This document shows, piece after piece, positions 45,797 through 56,812 of a stretch of 64,000 nt of DNA. The translations under genes were made by a program, and so were the position numbers. This DNA is from Sambucus nigra. Taxonomy: Eukaryota; Streptophyta; Magnoliopsida; Dipsacales; Adoxaceae. Positions within the stretch are counted from its first letter, which is position 1. The number at the start of each line of letters is the position of its first letter. The notes under the pieces are model-generated. The model worked only from the letters and a program-made list of their open reading frames with translations, searched no databases and was not told where the DNA came from. Where the stretch lies: the NCBI GenBank assembly GCA_949130495.1, contig OX422217.1, positions 576,830,606-576,894,605 of the forward strand. Direction: 5' to 3'.

Positions 45797-47655
45797 TTAG
45801 GGCGTAAGAATTTTAAATACATTTGTTGCATTGCGTTGGGATTTTTGAGGAATGCGTTTAAGATCAAAACAAAATTTCCTAAGATGACCTTTTCGACCAC
45901 AATGTGTACAAGTAAAAACATGTCGAAAAGATTTACCTAAGGAGTGATCTCTAAAGACTTTCCTAGTAGATTCTCCTAAAACATTGGTTTTGGCGTTATG
46001 AGTAAATTCATTACAAGTATTGAAGCCTAAACCACAAGTGTCATTTTTAATTTGAACCGTTCCTAATATTTTATCTCATTTTTCCGAACGACACTCCAAA
46101 TCAAATTTGACACTACTAGAGTCTTTTAATTTATTTTGTAATTCTAAAATGTTAGACTCTAATAAAACATTTCGCTCTTCAAAAGCAAGAGCTCCTTTTT
46201 CAAGGATTCCATTAAACCCCTAACGCTATCTCTCTCGCCTTCTATATATTCAAGCTTCTCTAGAAGAGCTTTCTCTCGTGTCTTGAGTTCTTCAACCAAC
46301 ATACTATTATCAACGACCTTGACACTTTCATTCAAACTAGCTTCTAACTTCAAATTAGCTCTTTTCAATTTAATAGATTCTTTATAAAGTTCTTAAAAAG
46401 CATTTTGAAGTTCACTCACATTAACCTCTTCTTTATTTTCACTCTCTCTTTCTTCTCCACTCTCACTATCATAAAAAACAAGAGAATCATAAACTATGAC
46501 CTTGGAAGTGTCATGTGTTAAAGTTTCATCAATCGATGAGTTCTCACTATCACTCGCATGACTAGCCATAAAGGCCACAAAATTAGGCTTAGTGGGGGAA
46601 TCGGGTCCCTCTTCCTTATCACTATCACTAAGGGTCGCATTATATGCAATGGGTCGTTTACCCTCTTTCCTTAGTTTAGTGGGGCACTCAGAAGCCCTGT
46701 GGCCATAACCCTCACAACCAAAACACCTATTAGACTCGTACCTATTTAAATTTTCATTAATAGGTTTAGGGATCTTCTCGACTTCAGAGATCTTCTCGGC
46801 TTTAGGGATCTTCTCGCCTTTGTCATGCTTAGAAGTTTCAAATTTCTTAAAATCATTTTTAAATTTATCTTTGTTAAATTTAAGAAATTTTCTAAATTTA
46901 CGAGCAAACAAAGCCATATCTTCCGAGTCACTATCACTCTCGCTCTCTACTACTCGTTTGACCTCTTTTCGGGCTTTTAAAGCAATGGCCTTTTCAAAAT
47001 TCTTTTCAGTTTTAGATGGAAACATATCTTGTTCATAGGTTTGTAAATCACCTACAATCTCTTCTAATTTCGTAGAGGCTAAAGTTGGTAAAGAATTTAA
47101 AACGGTCACTTTTGTAATAAATCTATCGGGTAGGGACCTTAAAATTTTTTTTACAACTCGGTTGTCGGGTATTTTCTCTCCCAAGTTAAAACATGAGTTG
47201 ACAATATCAGACAGTCTGGCATAAAATTCATCAAAAGTTTCATTATCATTCATTTTGATAGTTTCAAATTGAGTGGTGACGTTTTGGAGTTTTGAAGCTT
47301 TAACGACAATAGTTCCTTCATGAGTTAGTTTTAAAATATCCCAAGTTTCTTTAGAGATTTCACACGTCATAATACGTCGAAATTCATCCGGTGTGACAGC
47401 GCTAAACAAGGCATTCAAACCACAGGAATTAAAATTAGAAAGTTTAAAATTATTTTCAGTCCATCTATCGGCGGGTTTGGGAACATGTTCATTTTCAACT
47501 AAATAAGTTGGTGGGGACCACCCGTTAACAACGGACATTCAAACTCTCTCGTCGATAGATTTTAGTGTCGATTTCATACGTGCTTTCCAATACACGTAGT
47601 TAGAAGCATCGAAAATAGGAAATTTTGAAAATGGGGAAAATTCCTTTTTAGCTAA
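45797..47655 (-). pseudogene. SIRE-type gag (UBN2 domain, two zinc knuckles), broken
   Basis: Minus strand. N-terminus reads FPIFDASNYVYWKARMK, then a TGA directly before MSVVNGW (expected Trp, TGG to TGA). The frame is then open for 381 codons (47538-46393) through the UBN2-type region (ETWDILKLTHEGT, FDEFYARLSDIVNSC, KILRSLPDRF) and the first CCHC knuckle CFGCEGYGHRASEC. A TAA (46393) precedes a coiled-coil segment (LEASLNESVKVV ... LLEKLEYIEGERD), a frameshift near 46185 follows, and a second knuckle CTHCGRKGHLRKFC lies near 45900. The stop at 45797 ends the frame. A three-fold EKI(P/S)-type peptide repeat lies near 46750-46815. No recognisable ATG lies upstream of the first motif. This is the only coding content of the element. 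Confidence 0.88.
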
Positions 47656-47697
47656 AAATTATTTAAAGGATCTTTAACGAAATAATTTATCGCTTTG

Positions 47698-47709
47698 GCT
47701 CTGATACCA
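47698..47709 (-). other. Primer-binding site, tRNA-iMet (gag-only SIRE)
   Basis: Minus-strand TGGTATCAGAGC, three bases from the LTR end at 47713. Confidence 0.88.
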
Positions 47710-47712
47710 ATT

Positions 47713-49351
47713 TGAAGACGTGAGTTTTTCTAATTCAATGCTCTGATACCACTTGTTGGAATGCGAGTTCCCCCGATTTTAATTTTCTTTAATAAAATTA
47801 AATATTAGTATCTTCTTTTATGTGTAAATCGATATGCCGAAGCGTTAGGATGGTTCAACAAAACAAATGAACACAAATATTAAATTTCACTTAACCAATT
47901 AATTCAAGTCCTAGCATTTGCCGAAGTCATATTTTTCATTTAAACAAAATAGACAAAATTAATTTTAACACATCACTTGAATTAATTAAACAATTACCCA
48001 ATATTTATTTTAGCACCAAAATAAATATTAACCAATTTTATCTTTTTAACCTAAGCATGCATTCTAGGTGAGTGCGAAAGATAAAATACAACAATAAATC
48101 ACTACGCCGCGATGTACGAGGAAAAACCCAAGACGGGAAACAACCTCGGACGGCCCTAGCCAGAAATCCATTAGATACGGATTTACAAATACAAGACAGA
48201 AAGACTTACAACACACGACTCGATCCCTCTCAAGCCCCGACGCTTCTTCTTGTAGATACCTCTTCCTAGTGGATAACCTTGGAACTCCACCGCGGTCTCG
48301 AAATCCACCGATCGGACTTTATATGGTCACCGTCACCGGAGAAAGGAGCCTTTCTCCAAGTGGGTAATGTTGTAACAAAACTCTTCTCCTTTCTTTATGG
48401 GATGTAGAAGAAAACTCGAAACTTATCTTTGAACGGAAGAGATGAATCCGGTGCCAAAACTCCAAGCAAGATGTATATATATGAACTTGGATATATAAAA
48501 CTATGGGTGGAAACTAGAGTGATAAATGATTTTCTCTTTGCAAATTAACACTAAAAAACTAAGAACATTTTCCTCAAACAATTTTTCTCTCAAACTCTCT
48601 CTAAGAGATGAAAATAGAATGGAAAAGTTAAGTTGAAAAATGTTATTCCCGCACATAATAAAGTCTGAAAAAGTTGGTTAAGAACCAAGTGGGGAAGTGG
48701 GTGAAAAACTGCTTAAAACTGCCAAAAACTATTCCCGCTTGGCTTCTCGTTCGAACGACATTTCGTTCGAACGACATTCTCGTTCGAACGAGTCTTCTAA
48801 CGAAGTTCCAGTATGAATTCGTTACAAACTCATTGGAAATCTTGTTAGAACGACAATCTCGTTCGAACGACATTTCGAACGAAGTTCTAGTATGCCTTAA
48901 TGGGAAGTCGTTGGTAATCTCGTTCGGACGACATCTGGTTCGAACGACAATCTCGTTCGAACGACGTATCGAACGAACTTCCAGAAAGTTTGGAAAATTC
49001 GATTTTAGCCCAGAAAACTTTATAAACTTATTTTAAAGTTCTAATTAATTCTTTATGAAAATAAAACACAGTTTTTATTAAACCTAACACCCAATAAAAC
49101 TTATTCCAAGATCCTATATATATAATATTGCATTCATACCTTGGGATCATGGAACCATAGTTGATGACGTAGAAACGAGGCATGCAAACCGGCATATTGA
49201 TGAAGCTTTATACTCTTTGCCTCTACGTCTTCAACAAACACTTCATAGGGTTGAGACTATTACAATTAAATACAATCCTATGAATAAATGTTTTTGTCCG
49301 GGATTGATCCAAAACTATATATGGACTCAATTGGAAATTTGTGTCCTTACA
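47713..49351 (-). repeat. 5' LTR of the gag-only SIRE element (LTR-B), 1639 bp
   Basis: Matches LTR-A; the 68-base surplus lies mainly in the palindrome array (48747-48975), which has five exact TCGTTCGAACGA against three. Contains the primer-site-like GCTCTGATACCA at 47740-47751 and a TATATATA stretch at 48474-48482. The open frame at 48674-49036 merely reads the palindromes. Confidence 0.94.
48747..48975. repeat. TCGTTCGAACGA palindrome array in LTR-B
   Basis: Exact copies at 48747, 48763, 48780, 48859 and 48953, plus near copies (CGTTCGGACGA, GGTTCGAACGA, ATCGAACGAA). The first three are spaced only 16-17 bases apart, a local expansion absent from LTR-A. Confidence 0.92.
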
Positions 49352-49356
49352 CAACA
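49352..49356. repeat. Target-site duplication CAACA, right copy (gag-only SIRE)
   Basis: Follows CCTTACA; pairs with 42400-42404. Confidence 0.92.
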
Positions 49357-50385
49357 TTACACGGTCTTGACGTCTATCTTCCTGAATCTGCTCAACCTAT
49401 GAATGAATAAACAACATATCCTCTGACTCTATGGGTGTGGGAGAAAACACGGGTGAGGGACGACTAGGTGCAGGGGTGGAGGAGGTGGCGGAATGAGAGG
49501 AGGTGGAGGGGCCGGGAGTGAGTTTGAGGGGTATTGGGTGGTAAATGACCATGAGACCGACTGACCGATGACATGTCAATGGTTTAGTAGAGGGTGACGG
49601 GGACATCGGTGGATAGGAGGGGGCAGCTGGTAGTAAGACAAAACCTGGTAATAATAGCGGCAAAAGGTAATGCTTGGAGAGCGGGACTGGAAGGGAGGAT
49701 CCTAACCGTTCGAATGACCAGAAAAAGGAAGGTGGGGAGATCTATGGCAGCCCGAATGCTAATGGAAAACATGAGATCGACGTGCATTTTGGTGATTTGT
49801 GTTGAGTTTGCACGGGGAATAAGGCACGCACACACGATCCAATTAAGGACTATAAAATCTGGATGTCAGTGTTTGTGAAAGATAGTGACAGTGCCGGGAG
49901 GGTTAAGCCGACACACGGTGCGCATAATGAGTGAAGGGGAAGGGAGAGCATCGGGAGCCCATGGGTAGGAGGGATTATTGACCCAGGGTATAGAGAGGAG
50001 ATGAGCAATGGATTCGGAAGAGACAATAATCTCCCTACTGCGCACTTGAGAGGTAATATGATTCTCCATCTCATGCATCCCAAAATAAAATTCCCGAATG
50101 AGATCGTAAAAAATAGTGTTCGTGAGTGAGAATAAGGGGTCCCACCCTAAATCAGAAATCCACGAATGGACAGTGGTGCCATTGAGGGATTGGAGATTGA
50201 CAATTTTCTCACGTACAATAGAGAGAGTGGAGAAACCTTGTATATGATATTAGGTGTGTGCGGTGAGTGATCCCCAATGAAGCCTAAAGTCGGGGATAGA
50301 TGCATTTGCATTGGACTCCTCATCAGAGGAAAAGGAGTGTTCCTCAAGGGAGTTACTAATACGACGTAGGCGACGATTACGAGCC
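49357..50385 (-). pseudogene. SIRE env-position ORF, N-terminal part (putative plant transposon protein domain)
   Basis: Minus strand from the ATG at 50385-50383 (MARNRRLRRISNSLEEHSFS). It resembles the same domain as the Athila extra ORF: DLIREFYFGMHEMENHITSQ, REIIVSSESIAHLLSIPWVN, and later CACLIPRANSTQITKMHVDL and LPFAAIITRF. A Pro/Ser-rich stretch (49400-49640) then leads toward a coiled coil. In-frame stops occur near 50252, 49866 and 49385 and a frameshift near 49600-49650. It ends at the target site of the younger element and resumes at 42399. It lies about 1.6 kb downstream of the pol relic of the same element. The biochemical role of this family is unknown; I see no clear membrane segment. 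Confidence 0.75.
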
Positions 50386-50759
50386 ATGCTAAACAAGGAC
50401 TAAAACTAGAACCTACCCGAATATAATGCCAACCAAACCGCCAAACACACCGATAAGCTAACAAACCAATCTGTAAGAATCCTATCCTAAAAAAAACTAA
50501 GATAAATTCCATGAAAAGAAAAAAATGTTATTAATGAAAAACTGATCTTTGGGAATTTGAATTAAATTTTAATTAATAAAAATACATTTTAAATTATCAT
50601 GGAATGTAGCTTAATAGGAGTAAATAAACTAGCCCCCAAAACCTAGTAGAGATATACACATATTTGTATATGGAATTTGGGTAACAAAAGAATAAAAGGT
50701 TTTGGTATAAAAAGATGACTCAATAACATATATATATATATATAGAGCGAGAGAGAGAG

Positions 50760-50818
<59 letters not shown>

Positions 50819-52014
50819 GAGAGAGAGCAATGTATACAAATACCTAGAAAAAATGATACCTCGAAGTCAAGAGGTAAACAGCAAACTCGAAGATCTATAG
50901 AGCAAAGAGGTGGTCTAAATGAGGGTTAATGGAGGAGGTCAAAAATTTCGTTAGAAAACTCGTTTGAACGAGAATTTCTGACAAAATTCAATCTTTTTAA
51001 ACATGAATAAAAATAAAATAGTTTTAAAAATAGCATAAGAACAGGAATTGGGAAGGCTAGACAGATGCCAAAATCTGGATTTTAATAGTCCTAGCTTGTG
51101 CAGACATATCCAAACCATGGGAGCGAGAATGTAGGGGTGTGAACAATGCGAGGAGAGTTTTGTGCCAAGATAACGTACAAGTACGAAATGCCAAACAATA
51201 TATAAACGCAATATTCACTCACAGTAGCCTTGTGTCAATAAAGAAATACTATTGGACACTCAAAAGAAAATGCACCATACATACAAGATAGATGATTCTC
51301 TCGCCAATAATGTCACAATGATAAAGCAATTAATCGAGTGAATGTGCATGCCCATTGATCTTCAACTTATATCTCCCATTAACAACAATAGATTAGGACT
51401 ATTCTTTTGGAAGAATCAATCAAGCTAAATATTTTGGCCTTGGCATTATATATCATTTTCAATGCTTCTATTTTAGGCACTAATTTGAGAGTGCAAGTGG
51501 AGGGTATTCACACAAAAACTTTATGTTTTTCGCAGCTTGAGTCCATTGCTTGAACTGAAAACCAACCAAAAGAATATAATCATTTTTGTTTCAATCCGAG
51601 AAATGGATGATCATGCATATACTAGATGTGATAGGATTAAGAAGACAACACCAAATCTCACTTTGCAAGTACAATATGAACAAGATATCCGCAATATTTT
51701 GTGAAAGGTGTGTGCAAAAAGGCAAAGGTGTGAGGTAATCACAGAAATACATATCATAAAAGAGCATTTTTGTGCACAAGATAAACAAGGTCTGGATTAA
51801 CTACTCATCGAAGGCCACGTGGACATGAAAAAGGATAGTGATTCTAACACATCGACCACAAAGCCATATGGACAAAAATTTGTGAAGGCTTTTCTAACCA
51901 TTCCCGTTTTCCTTGAAAATAAGAGAAAAATATTTTTGATATTTTGAATAAAATATATACAAAAGTAATCTAGTTCATAGGAATAAAAAAATATACGAGG
52001 GAAACAACCTAAAC
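50386..52014. other. Older SIRE element, non-coding between pol and env-position ORF
   Basis: No supported reading frame. Holds a GATA microsatellite (50759-50818) within GA/TA-rich sequence, and a single decayed palindrome (CTCGTTTGAACGAG) near 50960. Its middle part resembles the 3' non-coding region of the gag-only element. Confidence 0.6.
50759..50818 (+). repeat. GATA microsatellite
   Basis: About 14 GATA units flanked by GA repeats. Confidence 0.95.
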
Positions 52015-54385
52015 TAGATAAATGGCTTCGATTTCAATCAATTGAGCAAACCCCAATTGATTCCTAAGGTTTTCAAACCTAAGGGCATCTAGAGGTTTAG
52101 TAAAGATATCGACCAATTGTTGATCGTAGAAATGAAGCTTAGAGAAATGATTTTCTTTTCAACCAAGTCACGAATAAAATGTTCACGGATCCTAATATGC
52201 TTGGTTCTAGAATGTTGCAAGGGATTACAGGAAATGTGAATTGCACTAGTATTGTCACAATAGATAGTCATAGTGCCTTGAGAAATACCGTAATCTTCCA
52301 ATATTTGTTTCATCCAAATGAGTTGAGTGTACCAACTCTTGGCGGGTATGTATTCGGCCTCCTCCGTGGACAAAGAAATAGAATTTTGTTTCTTGCTCAT
52401 CCATGAGACAAGTGCGCTTCCAAAATAGAAACAACCACCAGAAGTACTTTTGCATCCATCAACATCTCCTACCTAATCGGCGTCCGAATATGTCGATAGA
52501 TAATCATTTATGTCGAAGGAATACCAAATACCAAAAGATAGGGTCCCACTAACATATTTAATAATACGTTTAATGGCAAGTAAATGAGACTCTTTTGGGG
52601 CAGCTTAATATCGAGCACAAACTCCTACACATAAGGAAATATCTAGACGACTAGCGGTTAGTTAAAGTAAACTACCTGTCATACTTCCAAAAAGTGTGTG
52701 ATCTACACCCTTTCCTTCAGTATCCTTACTAAGTTTAATCGATAAACTCATAGGAGTACGTGCATGTTTAGCGGGTTCGAGTTTAAATTTCTTAACAAGG
52801 TCTTTAGCATACTTAGTTTGGGATAAAAATATCCCACTTTCAAGTGGACGAACTTGAAGACCTAAAAAGAAAGTAAGTTCACCTACCATACTCATCTCAA
52901 ATTCATCGTGCATTTCTTTTGAAAAAATTTGAGTATGTTTATCACACGTAGACCCAAACACTATGTCGTCGACATACACTTGAGCAACTAGGATAGCTTT
53001 TTCATCACGACGAACGAAAAGTGTCATATCTATTCCCCCTCTCAAAAATCCACGAGAAAGGAGATAAGAAGTGAGTCTTTCATACCAAGCACGGGGTGCT
53101 TATTTTAAGCCATATAGCGCTTTCTTTAGGAAGAAGACATGATTAGGATGCTTTGGGTCCTCAAACCCTTTCGGTTGTTCAACATAGACTTCTTCTTGAA
53201 TAATACCATTTAAAAAGGCACTTTTTACATCCATTTGATATAATTTAAATTGGACATGCTATGGTGAGTAAAAGGAGAACCGATTCTAACCTAGCAACAG
53301 GAGCAAAAGTTTCTTCAAAGTCAACATCTTCTATTTGGGTGTATCCTTGGGCAACCAACCTAGCTTTATTACGAAAAATGACACCATGTTCATCCATTTT
53401 ATTTTTGAAAATCCATTTGGTGCCAATGACATTTGTATTAGAACCCCTAGGGACTAATTCCCAAACATCATTTTTCTTAAATTGAAATAATTCTTCTTGC
53501 ATAGCATTAATCCAATGTTCATCTTTCAATGCTTCTTTAAAGTTTTTAGGTTCAATTTTAGAAGTATAGCACAAATAGGTAACTTCATTTTCTAATTGAG
53601 CCCTAGTCTTAACACCTACTTCAGGATCTCCTATAATTTTTGAAGCGTCATGACTTTTACGTACCCAAGGAGAAGGATCCTTTTTCTTAGTAGTGGGGGC
53701 AACCAAGTCATTGTGAGACTCAATATTTTCAACATTGGACATAACATCACACTCACAAGACAAATCTTCCTCATTTTCAATTGATGTGGCTGGAGCATCG
53801 TCTTTTATGACAACATTAATTGTTTCCACGACTTTAGAGCTGCTTAAGTTGAATACTCTAAAGGCTCTACTGTTTTGAGAATATCCTAGGAATATACCTT
53901 CATCACTCCGTAAGTCAAATTTTCCTAGAAGTTCTCTATCTCAAAGAATATAGAAAGGACTACCAAACACTCTAAAGTATGACATATTTGGTTTCTTGCC
54001 CATCCACAATTCATATGGTGTTTTGTTAGTGTTAGGACGCAAATAAACCCTATTTACAGTGTGACATGTGGTGTTAACCGCTTCGGCCCAAAACCTACGG
54101 GGCACATTTCTTCCTAGGAGCATAGATCTTGCCATTTCTTGGATCGTTCTATTTTTTCTTTCAACTATACCATTTTATTGCGGAGTTCGAACGATCAAGA
54201 ATTCATGTTTAATTCCCATTTCATCACAAAAGGCATTCACACTGGATTCCTTGAATTTGGTTCCATTATCACTCCTAAAGCGGTTTATGGTAACACCGTG
54301 TTGATTTTGAAGAGTTCTACACTTAACAATAAGAAAATCAACTGTCCTAGATTTTTCTCTTAGAAAGCCTACTATGGAGTATCTA
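52015..54385 (-). pseudogene. SIRE-type pol relic: integrase (partial), reverse transcriptase, RNase H
   Basis: Minus strand. Integrase from FLREKSRTVDFL, with RSDNGTKF, GIVERKNRTIQEMARSML and PRRFWAEAVNTTCHTVNRVY. Reverse transcriptase: [61 protein letters not shown] and VYVDDIVFGST (near 52975). RNase H: SKKQNSISLSTEEAEYIPA, YCDNTSAIHIS and QHSRTKHIRIREHFIRDLV, ending near 52015 after a frameshift. Many stops; those at QQNG, LKQAP, ARYQ and SDADW positions are C-to-T or G-to-A type. The sequence stops matching the family at about 54385, so the integrase N-terminus, protease, gag and 5' LTR are gone. Confidence 0.9.
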
Positions 54386-54860
54386 CAAGCACATGTAAGG
54401 TTTGGAACACGTGGACAAATCAGTTATAACTGAATCATTCTCCTCACGTGAGGAAATGTTGAGGTCATCATTATCTACATAAAATCGGCCAAGTATCATT
54501 CTCGTACTGGTTCGATCCTCATGCACATGCTCATTGCATGCTTGGTGGTACATTACACCCCTCAAGCACTATATAGAGGTCATCTTCTACCTTGTTGAGG
54601 GATCCTTAATTGCAACCTTGGATAAAACTCTGTTGGTTTACACAGTAGAGAGAGAAAGCTTGAGAGATTGTATCTATGTCCATTAGTGCCTTCATCTAGT
54701 GATATTACTCACACACTCACAGTGGACATAGGCCCGATTGGCTGAACCACTTATATACTAGTGTTCATCCTCTTTTCCTCACCTCATTTTGCTATATATT
54801 CACTCTTATGCTGCCATTGTTATCACTAGTTTGAGATTGACAACACCTTACCTGGTGGTG
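54386..54860 (+). repeat. Probable Ty1/copia LTR fragment
   Basis: Contains a TATA-like ACTATATAGAGG (about 54568), then, about 160 bases on, CAGTGGACATAGGCCCGAT followed by GGCTGAACCAC. The form GTGGAC(G/A)TAGG...CGAACCAC is a recurring landmark of the R-U5 region of many plant copia LTRs. No primer site, partner LTR or duplication was found, so ends are uncertain. The alternative is unrelated spacer. Confidence 0.45.
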
Positions 54861-54888
54861 TTATTTATGGCATCATCATGTAATATAT

Positions 54889-55131
54889 CTAGAAAACCTT
54901 TCTTCCTTCACTCATTAAAGTATCTGCAAAAGGGGGGATTAAATTCATCCTTATATTGTCTTCTTTTAAGCCTAGTTGCCATCTAATATTCAAAACTTTA
55001 AGGCCAAATTGTTCCCTTTCTCCATAATTCGAATGATTTACACCCAGGCATGTGATCGTAAGATGTTCAAAGATATTCTTCTCATCATGCATGACATCTA
55101 TTACACGATGCATGGGATTACCCTTCAAATA
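54889..55131 (-). pseudogene. CACTA (En/Spm, TNP2-type) transposase fragment
   Basis: Minus strand, 81 codons open. YLKGNPMHRVIDVMHDEKNI resembles the highly conserved LRHNLDVMHxEKN block of TNP2-type transposases, and the following text has the expected later pair of blocks (LKEDNIRMNLIPPFADTLMS, cf. the P-P-A-x-(Y/F)-T-L-S region). The His-Asn of the first block is Val-Ile here, so it is not functional. No CACTA terminal repeats or TNP1 partner are seen; it is an isolated fragment. Confidence 0.68.
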
Positions 55132-55249
55132 CAACAAGTAAAATAATATTGACCTTTGTGTAATAGATGTCATGTTTGAACAAAAAGGGTGTATCTACAA
55201 CTTAGTTTATCCCTTTTTGTAGTTTAATCATTAGTTAACAAAAAATATT

Positions 55250-55600
55250 AAAATATTATCACGTTGAAACCATAAACCTCATATTCATACCAAATTGGTT
55301 TTGATTATACATCATAAACTAATCAAAAAGAATTTTTAAAACCTAGGTTGAAACAATAAGTCGGGTATACATACTAAATTAGTTTTAATTATACTTTATA
55401 ACCTAGTCAAACCCAATGGTCAAAACCCTAGGTCGCGTATACATGCAAAATTTGTTATAATTTTACTTTATAACCTAGTAAAATTTAGTTTTCAAAACCT
55501 AGGTTGGCACCTCAAGCTGCATATACACACCGAAATGATTTTGATTATACTTTATAATCTATTTGAATCCAATTTTCAAAACTAGGTCAAACCCAAAACA
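55250..55600 (+). repeat. Degenerate tandem repeat, about 4 units of 72-84 bp
   Basis: Units share TTTGATTATAC, TTTATAACCTAGTCAAA and TTTTCAAAACCTAGGTT, with starts near 55301, 55385, 55457 and 55541. Diverged from one another; no coding capacity. Lies between the CACTA fragment and the LTR at 55678. Confidence 0.75.
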
Positions 55601-56749
55601 ATATATACAAAATTAGAAATTATGGTATACCGTTCATTGTGTTCTTGATTACATTTTTAAATAAACATACAAATTATTGTGACACCCCGCTCAATTAAAT
55701 ATAGTGTGATTAGTCCTCTACCAATTCAAAACAAAATATTTAGTTGGTTCATTCTTAGCATCACTGTCGAAATTTTTTTTAACATAATAATCACCAATAT
55801 AAAATTAAGCTAGGTGTCAAAACATTTCCAATTTAGTAAAACCAAGTAAATCCATTTTCATTCAATCTTAAAATATAAACCATTCAACACACATAGGAAT
55901 GTAATAAATACTGAACATGAATCAAGTATTGAAATAAATGAGACTGGATAAAACCTCCCAGATCAAAACTCTAAATCATAAAATAAACTGAATACAATAT
56001 CTCTGATGAAGAACTAGAAGTGGGCAACATATGCCCTAAACAAGAAGTCGAGATGAAACTGAATGGAAAAGAGAGATGCGTCTACTGCAAGGACCTGCAA
56101 CTCCCACAACAGGTGAAACAACGTCGGACACTCCAATCTCTAATCTTAGTACCCCTGTGGCTGAGCACCTGGTATAATATATATATATATATATATAGCA
56201 AAAAAGAGAAGAGATACAAGAAACGGATCATAACCCGAGGTTTAAAAATGATTTAGCAAGTATTTAAAATCGGTTCTTAAAACAAGTTTTATACGCATGT
56301 TAGTTATCGAACTCTCACATGAGTTTCTCACCTCTCATCTATTGTGCACACCTAACGTACATCTAATATCCCCCTAGTTATACCACCCTGTCTAACTAGT
56401 TAGAAACAATACTAATACTAACTATGCTCACTAGTAGTATTCCCGTATCTCCCAAACAATACGCTATTCAAATAGATTATCTCACATACTGAATTTCATT
56501 ATTCATCATTTGAATGGTTAATCTTTTACCCACTAAGATTATTTTTATTTCTCATTTCCACATTATCTACTAGTTTCACAAAATAGAAAGTTGACCAAGT
56601 ACACTCATTTATATATATAGTCTCATTATCCCTATATACATACATTAATCTTGCACCCTTAGGTTAAGATCATTTGGTGAAAAGTAATGCTTATTATTAT
56701 TGTCAAGCCTACTAATTTCACACAGTAGAAATATTCACAAGTTCATATA

Positions 56750-56784
<35 letters not shown>

Positions 56785-56812
56785 ACATCATCCCTATACA
56801 TATATATAAACT

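Larger units (their letters stand above)
42405..49351 (-). mobile_element. Non-autonomous SIRE-like copia element: gag present, pol deleted
   Basis: Complete minus-strand element of 6947 bp with CAACA duplications. LTRs 42405-43975 and 47713-49351 start TGAAGACG and end CCTTACA. The internal region is 3.7 kb: tRNA-iMet primer site, a SIRE-type gag of about 620 codons, then about 1.8 kb of non-coding sequence and a polypurine tract. No protease, integrase or polymerase sequence is present, so any movement depended on proteins from a related element. It sits inside the env-position ORF of such a relative. LTRs differ by few per cent by eye, much less than from LTR-C. Confidence 0.92.
40283..54385 (-). 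mobile_element. Older SIRE-like copia element with env-position ORF, 5'-truncated
   Basis: Minus strand. It contains, 5' to 3': pol from the middle of integrase (54385) to RNase H (52015), about 1.6 kb of non-coding sequence, an env-position ORF (50385-42187, split by a younger element), polypurine tract and 3' LTR (41561-40283). The 5' LTR, gag and protease are missing at the right end, where unrelated sequence starts at about 54386. The LTR is clearly related to, but much more diverged than, the LTRs of the younger element inside it. A left-end duplication (AACAG at 40278-40282) is possible but has no partner to confirm it. Confidence 0.82.

Noticed and set aside
48674..49036. 120-codon frame on the plus strand, Arg/Ser-rich
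   Set aside because: It is a translation of the TCGTTCGAACGA palindromes in LTR-B; its repeated peptide follows from the DNA repeat.
40283..49351. Three related LTRs in a row (LTR-C, LTR-A, LTR-B) read as a tandem LTR-internal-LTR-internal-LTR array
   Set aside because: LTR-A and LTR-B are bounded by CAACA duplications, LTR-C is far more diverged, and the env-position reading frame is restored when 42405-49351 is removed. A nested insertion explains it better.
37560..54385. Endogenous pararetrovirus sequence
   Set aside because: All polymerase relics have LTR-retrotransposon context (integrase, LTRs, polypurine tracts); no movement-protein or coat-protein motifs seen.
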